64,000 nucleotides of DNA from Owenia fusiformis (taxonomy: Eukaryota > Annelida > Polychaeta > Sabellida > Oweniidae), in the NCBI GenBank assembly GCA_903813345.2, contig CAIIXF020000012.1, positions 6,075,001 to 6,139,000 of the forward strand, read 5' to 3'. The notes beneath the pieces are model-generated. The model was given only the letters and a program-made list of their open reading frames with translations, was not told where the DNA came from and did not search any database. Of this stretch, positions 43,926-56,100 are shown one piece after another; positions within the stretch are counted from its first letter, which is position 1; every line of letters begins with the position of its first letter. The position numbers and the translations under genes are program-made.

Positions 43926-44153
43926 CTATGATATAACACACATAGAACCTCCAGATTGTTCTTTGTTTTGTTTATAAAGTTTTTCCTTTTCTTTGATTGC
44001 AAATAACGTCTGTTCTGCTTGTTGGGCATTGGCTTCTGATAACGGAGAATTCCACTCCTTATATGGCTCTGATCTGTATTCCCAAACGTCATTATTGTGA
44101 GCCGCTCGTAACCGATTTTTCCTCCGCTCTTTCTCATGTTTGAGAACTTTGTC
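43926..44153 (-). CDS. C22orf39: C22orf39 exon 4 (75 codons + stop)
   Basis: Acceptor TTTCAG. Begins DKVLKHEKERRKNRLRAA, includes VWEYRSEPYKEWNSPL and ends SGGSMCVIS before the stop. Confidence 0.88.
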   Translation of the reverse strand, partial: DKVLKHEKERRKNRLRAAHNNDVWEYRSEPYKEWNSPLSEANAQQAEQTLFAIKEKEKLYKQNKEQSGGSMCVIS

Positions 44154-47100
44154 CTGAAACATAAAATATGTACAATGTAAATAGATAAATAACAAAAATT
44201 GCTCAAAATAATACTAAAACTTATACCTGCCTGAAGTTTCTTGAAGATAGACATCATACAAATACTTAACTCTATTGAGATGTAAATTAAACCTGTTCTG
44301 CATCTTTCACAAGTCATATTCTAACCAGAAGCATGGAGTTATTCTGTGTTTGTCTCTGTACAATTTTTGGGGACACCCTGTATATTCACTGAATTACACA
44401 TTAAATCTAATGGTAGTCATATCTTGGGAATAAATTGCCTCAACTAATTAAGATATTGGATACACTCAAGTTTTTTTCTTAAAAAAATATAACAGGCTTT
44501 TATTTATTTTTTAGACCTTCCGGAAATGGCGGAATGGAATTGGCGGAAACTTATAATTCAGCAGATTTTATCAATCCGCAAATATTAAAATGAATGTCAA
44601 ATTAAAGCAATTTACAGTATTCTAAAAAGGTTGTATTGACAATTTTTTTTCTATTTATATGTCTCTGTACAGAACAGGGATTGGGAAATATCTGAATCAA
44701 AGTTGAATTTTTATTTTACAGAATAAACAAGTTGAAAATCATGGATGAAAATACATATACAGGGTGATCAATAAATAAGGTAAAAGTATCTGGCATTTCT
44801 TCAGATTTTACCCAATCCTCATAAAATTTGCACAGAATAATGTTTAAACATTATTGAATTGATATATCAAGTTACAGATTAAAGTGATGTGATTGGTTGA
44901 AGTTATAGTTGCCATAGCAACAGAAAGCATGAAGACCCGGGGCAACTTTAAAAAAACTAAATTTTCAGCCGAAACACTTTTGATAATATATTTCAAATCA
45001 CAATTAAAATGACATATCATATTCTTATTTCATACTTCATAACTGCTACTTAATGTCCTTTGTTTTTAACATATAGTTCATGTCTTCTACTCCAGTCTTT
45101 GTTTTAAAACCATTTTCCCATAGCCTGCAAATTTTTAAAACAACTGGCTTCAAGTCATCCCATGAAAAACTCTCTCAACTCCCTCTTCAGCTCACCATGA
45201 CAGTAAAATCATAAAGGGACAAGTCAGGAGAGTATAGTACATGACCTAACAGTGGGAAACCTAGTGCTTCAATGGTTTGTACCGTGAGAATGGCATTGTG
45301 AGAAGGAGCATTATCCCAGTGCAATGTGAAACGTTTTGCAGACCTCTAAGTCTTAGCTTCTTTCTCTTTTCTCTCATCAAATCTCTTCTCTGGGTATTGT
45401 TTTTCATCATTGACCTGTGTCATAGACTTGCTATGGTCACATCAGTTTTCATTATATATTAATCTTTTCCGTGACATCAAACATCAAATTTGCAAGAAAA
45501 TATGTAACAATGTAAACAAAGTATTAAAACAATTAATGCTGGCACCCTCGTTTATTTCTTTTCAGTTTGAAAAAGATGTGCTTTTTATAATTTTTTGTTC
45601 AAATTGGACGCAATGAAATTGCCCCGGGTACCCCCGACTCTAGTTGCCATAGTAACTATAATATTAACCAATCAGATGGCAGAAGTTATATATCTATATG
45701 TTATAATTTAGAAATGTACAAGGTATATTCTGACCAAATTTCAGGATGTTTGGACCAATATTTACAAAATGCCAGATACTTTTACCTTATTTATTGATCA
45801 CCCTGTACATGTACATTGTATATATGAGCTCTCTGTTTCCAAATGTTCAATTGTAAACTTTGAATTCAATTGCATGTTTTAAAACATTTTCTTGTAATAA
45901 ATTTATTAATTGGCAAAAATGAAATTATGAATAATGCAACTAAATACAGTTTTGACCAATTAAAGCATATTTATTCACCATACATTATTTGTTCTTCATC
46001 TTTCTACAATTGTGGGATAACATGTATTTGAGTATAATTTATTTATCAAACTGTTATGGTAGCTATGGTTACAAAACATACATTCAATAAAAACATTATT
46101 GTATACACTAACTTGTGGCAAATAAAATAGACATGTGTAGATAAAAACCACGCCCCTAAAAACATAGAATATTCTCTAAATAATATTTAAAAAATACTAA
46201 ATTCAGTGATTGACGACCTGACATAATTGAGTATTGTGATTTAGTGGACAAGAGCTGACATATTAAATACAAGTTTGTATATAAATGACCTGACATTATA
46301 TATTTGATTATGTCTTGATATCTGACATAAATATAGTACAATGAAACCTATGTAAGTGGAAAACATTTGAAACATCAAAATAATGTTCCACAAAGAAGGT
46401 GTTCCACTTGCAGAAGTTCATTTTACATTATGAGATTATAGGTAGTAGAAGTTTTAAGAGTGCTCCACTTATGGAGGTGCTTAACTTTCAGAGGTGTTCC
46501 ATTTTACAGGTTTCACTGTATAGTATATGCATGACGTGACTTTATATACATTTGATCATGTCCATTACCTGACATAATTAAAAAAGTTTTTTTCAGACCT
46601 GACATTATATTCTATTATGTCTATTATCTGACATAATATACTGAGTATTTTCATAACCTGATATGACATATTGGTTTATTTCAATTACCTGACCAAAAAT
46701 AATTGAGTAAATCACAGATCCCAGAATTATGCAGGGGTAAATACAAATTATGCAGCAAATTATGCAATCATGTTACAGCAAAAACTTCCAAAAATCCATA
46801 TTTCAAGTAGAAATAACTGACTGTACCCCTCACCATCTGTAACACCATTTCCAATGTGGGTGATTTTAAACTTTTTTGGGAGTTTTTGTTAAGTTTAGAC
46901 ATTCTTTATCTCATAATTGATAAAGCAGTGAAACATCAGATGAGGTATTCTTTGAGCAAAATGTAAATTATGCAATTTATGTGCCGATTGAATGAATGAG
47001 GTGGCAATAGAAATTCAAAATTACGCAAAATCAAAATGTGCCATATAGACATATAATTCTGGGCTCTGAAGTAATTCAAGACCTGACATTAAGTATTTAA

Positions 47101-50100
47101 TTTTCTTTCAATTCGGGTGACTTCATATAAAACTTGAATGTTTTCAAAACCTGACATGATATAAAACTTGAATGTTTTCAAAACGTGACATAATATAAAA
47201 CATGAGTATTTTCAAAACCTGACATAATATAAAATTTGAGTGTTTTCAAAACCTGACATAATATAAAATTTTAGTGTTTTCAAAAACCATTATATAGTCT
47301 GTTGTACGAGGGGTGATCCAAAAGTCTTGGACACCCTGCTCTAATTTTGTTGGTTTTTGATAAAATTACTTTAAACTATCCAATAATAAAGACCAACAAC
47401 CTAACTACTTTGTGTATTAATTTCATGGTGAAATGATATATTTTATGTAGTTTTCTCGATAGTTATTAATATAGTGACCCTGCCACCCGGAACGGTATTC
47501 GCACATGGCAACTTTCAGCCTTAAATGTTGTCGCTATTTGACTTGTTTTGCAAGTCTTGACCACTATCTTTCCTTAAATTTTGAATATTAAACCATGTTA
47601 GTTTACTTCCTTTGTTACTACAGGGTTCGTACACACCTGGAAATGTCAGGGAAATTGATTTATTTTTCCAGGTGCTGGAAATGTCAGGGAATTTTAAAAT
47701 TGGGTCAAAAAGGGCCAAAAATGTCAGGGAATTTTGAAACAGTAGATGTGTCAGGGAAATGTCAGGGAATTGTATCAATGTTGAAAGAATAATGTTCCAG
47801 CAAAATACATTTTATGGCTATGACAGGATATAAGTGAAATCCAAAATCATCTAGTTGTTTCCACAAATTGCAAATCTTTTCATTAGGGTTGGTTGAATGA
47901 CATTAGATCTGGTATTGTCTATTTGTAAGAACAGTGTGAACATTACACTGAAACCGAACAATAAAAATAATGTATAGATGATTTAATATAATTATGCTTT
48001 TTAAGCTTAGTCTTAGGCCATTCAAAGTTAATTACTAGTATATATTTCATGGTTTGATGAGGGGTTAATCTGAGGGGGGGGGGGGGAGGTGAAAAACAAA
48101 AAAAAATCTGGGAGCTCTTTACAATGTAAAATTGTATTCATATTAAGAAGCTGTCTGTTCGACAGTCCGATCGTACGTCAGTCTTTTCAACTTTCAGGGG
48201 CTTTGCCAATTTTGAAAACCTTAGCAGATGGAAGTAGGCAACCAAAATGTGTGTGGGGTACTATTAACAGTTTTTGAATTTGGTCCAAATTTTTCTTCTT
48301 GTAAAGATGAACCCAGCATTTTACTTTGGCTCAAATTTTGTATGATGTAGCCTTAGGGACAAAGGACCTGCTCAAGAAGAAATATTCAAGATGGTCTCTG
48401 AATTCAAAAATGCCACCATTTTTTAATGAAATTTTTGATAATTTAAAGAAATTTGATTCCTGATAACACAAATACCGATTATTTGAGTTGGTATCATAGG
48501 CCTGAGCCTTTTCGTGATCTGGTGATGCTACTTGAGAAGGAGTTTCTAATATGGTGTCAATTGTTTTGGTGTAATTTTCCCAAAATGGAGAAGACAATAG
48601 TAATGCCAGGTTATTGCTATCATATAATGTTCACAATGATAGTATTCAATAGAAATATGTTTCATTAGGTGGGAATTGCCCCTCAAGTGAGTTGCTATTT
48701 TTCTAGTAGGATTTAGATCAAAATTTTAAAGTTTCAGTTGTCATTTGGATTCATTACAAAACATTAACAAATTATAGTTTGAAATGCTTAGAATGCACCA
48801 TATACAATTGTCAATTTTGAAAAATTTCCGGGGGTGAACCCCCGTACCCCCCTTCTGGTTTTCCTTCGATCGCAGTGATGCAAACCCCAAAAGATGCACC
48901 TCCTTGATACTTGTTGGCTATGCCCCTGTACATGTATGCCTTATGCAATGTAAAATATGTAATATTAAAAATAAAATGTATCAGAAATAAATTGGTGAAT
49001 AAGACTGCCTGTACAAGTAGTTAAGTCATCAGAAATGGTACTGAAGGAGAAACCCCAAATGTTTCATAATAAGTCTTTTTGTCTTGAATAATACAGTTGT
49101 TTGAGACTTTTTAGAGGGCGCGCGAGGAAAATTAGATCTGGAAATTTCCTTTTTTGCCTGGAAATGTCAGGGAATTGTCAGGGAAATTCATTTTGAAAAA
49201 GGTGTACGAACCCTGTACTAGGCAACCAATTAATTGTGTTTTAATCATATTGTCACATATGACAATGGCCGTATATGTCAAGTTCTAAGAAAATGACATC
49301 AGACAATCAGTCCTCATTCTGGTATCATTTTTGCTCCAAGATGGCTGCTGAAATGCAGAACATGAAAGAAATGAAAGTGGAACAAAGAATAATGCTATAT
49401 ATTTTCACTATTATTGACATTGAGCAGCTACCATATGCACAATACAGTCTAGATATGGCTCTGTGTGATTTTCTTCCTTTTCTCCAAGTTGAAAGGAGGA
49501 TTGAAAGGAAATGTTTTTTGCTCATTGGATGAGGTTTAGAGTGGCACTCCAGCAGCATTTGTATCACATAAGCAATGACGGTTTCATAAGTGTCTTTCAT
49601 TCATTGGTAAAGCGGTATGAAAAATGTGTTCGAATTCGTGGAAAATATGTTGAAAAGTAGGTCTTAATATGTAAAGATGATGAGGGCAGATGACACTCGG
49701 ACTGAAAATCGGAAATTCTCTCATATCATTACTGGTGTTAGGTTGTGCATCTGCACCTAAAGTATTTGCCATATTATAACAGTTGTGACGCGATTTGCTA
49801 TATTTAAATACCGTTCCGGGTGGCAGGGACCTGGTATCAAAAACTATTTAAGAAAGTACCTAAAATATACTATTTTCTTTTGAAACTTATACAAAAAGTT
49901 GTTAAGATGTTGATCTTTATTATCTGAAAGTTTCATGCATTTATATAAGAAAATAGCAAAGTTGGAGCAAGGCGTCCAAGACTTTTGGATCACCCCTCGT
50001 ATACTGATATTTGAGAATCACTGGTCAGTACCAAGCTAAGGTTACAGCCTGATCTGGTTCAAATATCAAAGCATACGTCAACTATTACCTTCCGCCATCT

Positions 50101-53100
50101 TCGATGCGAATGTTTCGGCTGTTACTTTCATTAGATACTGACCAGTGAGAATGGATCAACAGCCCTTACTCTGAGCCCATATGCTAGTCTGATATTAGAA
50201 GAGGTTCTACCTGAGACCAAACAAAACAGATAGACAGTCTTATGAGTTTACAATAAGACAAGCAGGGGTTCAGTTTTTTTTTAGAAATTCAAGGTGGTTC
50301 AAATTTGACAATTCTGGCCCAAAATCACTCGAGGTGCTCAAAATGGTGACAACTACATGATTTTGAAAGAATTTTTAGCTAGGGACCCCAGACGCCTGGT
50401 CACACATTAATGTACTGATCATTCAAGAAAAGCCAATAGATCGTAATACCACAGGTAGTATTTCAGTTCATTGGGAACCTCTAATTCCTTAATACGTTCC
50501 TCAAGGTTCATTATATTTACTTTTCTTTCAGTCTCGATTAAACATCTTCGTATATTCATTCTTGCGATATTCCCTAATGATGGAACAGTCTGGTTAATTA
50601 ATTCAAACTTTATTTTCTCAGCCTTTGATATCAACTGATAGTTTTTCTCTATGAGGGTTACATAGGGTGGAACTAGACTTTCTAGAATTTTTAAGGTAAT
50701 ATCCGATAAAGTCTTTGTGAGTTTTCCAGTTTTGTACTGCACATAAAGTTTAAGTATTCCTTTATAAGGATATGGTATCACTCCAATACGTAATAACTGG
50801 ATGTAGAATTCGATGTCACGTTCAAATAAAGCGGTGGCTGATCTGTCGATTGATTCAAGTTCTTCACCAATAGGATTGCTTGATGAAGCTGCAGCGGTCA
50901 ATTGAACATAAGCACAGGAGGTTAAACCAATCCCAGCATATTTCAAATCAGAATTGTGGGTACTTCCATTCACTGCTAGTTTAGCACCATGTCGAGCAAG
51001 AATTTCAACAATTTTAGCATTGTCCTTGAGGTACATTTCACCATATTTTGCATTGACATCAGTTTCCTTGAAGTGACGCACTCTGTTATCTATGGCGATA
51101 TGAATGGGTGATTTAAAAAAGTCATTCTCATTATACGTATTGTCCGAATCCCACAAAATAACAACTTTCCCATAATGCAATTCACTCCATGCAGGTAACT
51201 TAGCTAGGAATTCAGATATACTGGTTTTAGGATGCGAAACATTTGCCCCGTTTTGAAGCAGAATTTCGACCATATTAGGATCATTCAATGCAATCGCAGC
51301 CTTGAGTGGTGTCATTCCCCCAGGATTAATCACATTCGGATCGGCTCCAAAGTTCAACAGTATTTTAACACATTCGTAATCAGCTAAACTCACAAAGTGG
51401 TATGCGCAGAATACAGCGTGTAAAAAAATTGCGACATCTTCATGTACATAGTTTGGATCAGCTCCGTTATTTAGCAGTTCGACAAGTTTTTCAGCATTTT
51501 TGAAGTACAATGCGGAATGTAATTGAGAGTTTATATCAACCAGTGATTTTGAGATATCCATTTCACCTAGTAGCCTAATTACAAAAGCAATATTATGTAG
51601 ATTGGTTAATTTCTTGTTACAGCATCATAATCCTTGAAGTGTTCGAGGTCAGTTACTAAAATGTAAATCTAAAACTTTGTTTTTACAGAAATATAAATCT
51701 AAAACTTTGTTTTTACATAAATGTAAATCTAAAACTGTGTTTTTACACTTTTGTGGCGAATTTATATTTAGTTCAAGTTTTTTAATGTGTTTAATAGTCA
51801 ATACATCAACTATGGCCTTATATGCCAATGTCCTCATGAGAACTTGTCATGCCAATGCAATCCTTCACAGCTATTTTACTATACAAGATAACTCACTTAA
51901 TGTCCTTATTAGAACTTGTAATGTCAATGCAATCCTTCACAGCTATTTTACGATACAAGATAACTCACTTAATGTCCTTCTGAGGACAGCCCCTTTAAGT
52001 GAAACTTCCTACAATCATCATTAGTTAACCTGTATTTTTCAGAAAGTATTTTTGTAAAAGTCATCGTCATTGTAGTATGTTATTTAAAATTCATTGCATA
52101 GCACTATTTACATGCAGTAGTTGAGCTGTATGTAATTTAACTAACTATGATTTTCCCAGTTTGTGCCAATAGCCAAAAATAAATTTTGCATTAACACGCA
52201 ACTGTACAATTCCCACACAAAGTGTAATGCTCTGTGTATCTGTACTGTGCAGTAGTAGGTTGAAAATATCAGTTGAATGGGTACAGCTTGTATTACAGTA
52301 TTGTAGTTCACTAATTATATCCAATGAGAAGTTGGTACAGAATTAATACATATGTTAATCAAATTGCTTTAATCCCAATTTCCAATCAATACTGTCGATT
52401 GCAATCGATTGAATTAGTCACGTTTAATTGATCGATAATTAAAGCATGTGGTTTGTTTCCAGTATATTTTGAAGTATCATGCAATCATTCAGAGCATCAT
52501 GCCCTTTCTAACAATTTTCCCACTTAAAAGGGAGTTTCTTCTACCTAATGTACTAGCTAGTAGACAATAGGGTCTAACGGTCAAGGTCAATCCAAGTGCT
52601 ATATACTGTTCGATGATTGTAAATGTACCAGAGTATCAAATATTTTTTTGTTTTTTTTACATTATTTATGTATTTTTGTTATTGTATAATATCCTGTGCT
52701 CAGTTGTATTGATACCTTGAATCATATCTTCCAACTCTTTAATTTAGTCAGAAATTATGCAGCTGAATTGTGCAGCTAAATTATGCAGCTGAATCATGGA
52801 GCAATACCATATAGTCACTCTAAAGCCTCTTCATCAACATAAGCCAACTATTTTTGCATCGATTATACAATTAGCTTTCCGTAGCTCTGTGCACATCCAA
52901 AAAGAACGCCTGTACTGTATGCGTTCTATATTTTTTCTCCTAGTAGTAATGAACTAGATATTTCTGTTTCGCGATTTAATTATCATTCACAGATTTTCTA
53001 TGATTCATCAGTAGAGTACAGATATTGATTTTTAACTCAGTTTTTATGTTCATTAGATCTGTGCTGTAAAACTCCTGCATATATTTCCTCGTCTCGTCTC

Positions 53101-56100
53101 ACATCGTTACTCCACTTGAAAGGTCTGTAAGTCATTCAAGGTGGTTTACTATCTGTGTGTATTACTATGCACTGTAGAATTTTCTGTTTTATAATATAGC
53201 ATATAGTACAGTTATGTATTCGACTGTAAAAATATATGCAATATAAATCTGAAGGGCTGATTGTACATCCTGAGCTTATATTATTTTCTACAATCAGTCT
53301 TGGCACTAATTAGAATTTTCTGCATTGGTACACGAGTCCATGTTTTAAATATGCTTTATAATGAGTCAATTCAGGTAAAATCCTTTTTGCTAATTATGCA
53401 TTCTGTGCAGATAATTTCCAGTCAAATATAGTACTGAGAAAAGATATTCTGAATTGGTTGGTTCAGTTACTGTAGCACAACCCTTCAAAATACATTCCAA
53501 TCATTCAATGATTATGTTAAAAACGTTTTTTGTAAATTGCTCAAAACTTGCACATCTTCAAGGGTAGGGCCTGTCTACCTTGCATTTCATTCTAATTCTA
53601 GTAAATTTCTATATTTCATAATTTACACATAATTACCATGGTAACATATGTTAGGGTATCAGTAGTTTGTAACTAAAGATAAAGTGATGGCACACAATAC
53701 TTAAAGGTTAATTTCATTAATTATTTACAAGGGTAAGTTAACCTTTGCATGCCCTTGCAAAATTTAACATTAGTTTTAGCCCTTGCAAAAAAAAGAATTG
53801 GATAGTGGAAAAGTGTAAATAGTGGAAAAGTAGTGTAATGAGCAGATTTGAACAACTTAAAGGTACAACAATTAGTGGACCAGTGTCAAAATATGTTTAA
53901 GTTTGGATATTCCATCAAAACTAACATATATTTTAATTATCTCCAAAGAAACCCCCTGGGTGAACATTACTTCAGCTGATATTCCTCTTGAAACATGGTG
54001 GATCTTAAAAGTTTTTAAATGGGACTCCCTTAATAGAAGCTTTGAACTGAATTTACACTTCTTGATGCCGAAATTGATAGTTTATTCGTACAATTTAAGA
54101 AAATAGGTATGTCAAAGAAGATTTTAAACCAAATTTTGCCTTGATAGCTCAGAAAAAAAGTAAAAAATTTACTCTCTACATGTCTTGTTGCCCCTTTAAG
54201 ATGTCAAAATCCCCCTTGACTTTGATGTTTATTTGTAGTCAAAGTAGTAGTTAAGATGTTTTATTTGTTATTATATAAGAGTATATCAAGCTAACATGTC
54301 AATATGCCCTTTGCCTTTTAAGTTTATTTGTAAATAAACTAGTAGCTTTGTTTTATAATTCCTAACTATTGACCCTTGGTTGTATTTAATATTATGTAAT
54401 ATTATGTAACCAAGTACAACAGGCTATATTGAGGCAATATTTGACTCATTTAAAGGGAAAATATGACTTCCGTATTTAAATTTTATTTGTACCTGGTGAC
54501 ATAAAAATGATCTACATACATTGTAATGGCCTCAAGGACAAAAATAGATGGCGAAAAATTCAGTGGGTTTAATTGTATACTTTAACATGTAAAAATTGCT
54601 CCTAAATCTCCAATGATAAATGTTATTTAAAATATCCAAAACATTTGTATATTGAATTTTAAAACATGTTTGCGAATAATTAAGAAGAAAAATTGATATT
54701 TATTTGACTCATGTAGTGAATTTGAAGTTTGAAAACAGCAAAATTTACACACAACCCAATGAGACAAGTGTGAAGTAGAACCTAGTAGAGAAAATAAGTG
54801 GACTGCCATCTATACAAGTCCTGACTCCCATTGATTATTTAAGACTCTTTGATCCGAAATATCAACTGAAGACTACCCTTTGCATTCGTTTGACTTCACT
54901 TCTTAAAAGAGAGCTTCGTCTTCACTCTTTCAAACTAAAATAAACTTGTGAACTCACCGCGCCAATCAGTGTTTGTTGGCCAAATTTGACCGACGTTCTT
55001 TATATGGTCATTCCTTCTGACGTCATCGTTGAGCCCGGAATTGACCAATGACAAGCGCAAATTTAATTAGAACGCATTTGGCGTATGTTTCTTCAAGCTC
55101 GCTGATTGGTGGAAGGTCAACGCGTTGGTCAAAAGTGATTTACCCAAACTGTCACCGATACTCGTCGTGGGGGCGGGGCTACTAAACTGTAATATGGTAT
55201 CTACTAGGCAGAGTGTAGTTTAACTAGACTCTGCACGCAGGGTAACTGAAGACTGAAACACTCCTATTGTGCAGTGTTTGCCAAAAAACAATATTTTTCA
55301 ATTGTCCAAAGATTAAAATACTAAATTGTACTTACTAAAGCATCGAGATCGTCATATTTCCTAAACTTCATACAGTTCTCAAAATCTTCCTTCCAGCGGC
55401 TACAGTCGAAGTGATTTCCATAAACATATGTCTGGTGAAACCTTCCCTTCCAACCTGGAAAAATCAAATGATTTCATATGTTACTCAAATTTTTAATGGA
55501 TGGAACACGTCCCAAATGCATGCTCATTAATTATGCAATGACATCTGAGGAAATGACCATATATAGAAAGTTGTACATATTTTGACTACGAACATTGATC
55601 GGCTGGTTGAGTTCAGAGATTTATTGTAAACTGAAAGAGTGAAGATGAAGTTCTCTTTAAAGGACAACTGAAAAGTAATTTAAACCTAAAAGAATCAATT
55701 TCACAGTTGAACCTGCCTAGTGGAACACCTTTATTAGTGGAACACCTCACAAGTGGAACAGTGTTTTTAAAGTCCCCTGGCCTATCTACTCAACGTTAAT
55801 GAACCTCTGTAAGTGGAACATACCACCCAGGTGGTCCCAATGGTGTTCCACTTACACAGGTTCTACTGTATTTAATGATGGATGTATTTGGACATGTCAT
55901 CCAATCAATAATGTGTCAGCAGTTTCATATTACACGTGGTGACGTGGGATTTGCTTAATAAGCGATATTTATTAAATGTTTTGTGACATATTTTGGTCCC
56001 TATTTGACTTTTCACTGATGGCACGTTTTGGTTCATTGAATCATGACGTCATAATTCCAAGAAGTTTTGTTATTTGTATCAGTTGCTGGCACACTTTTGC

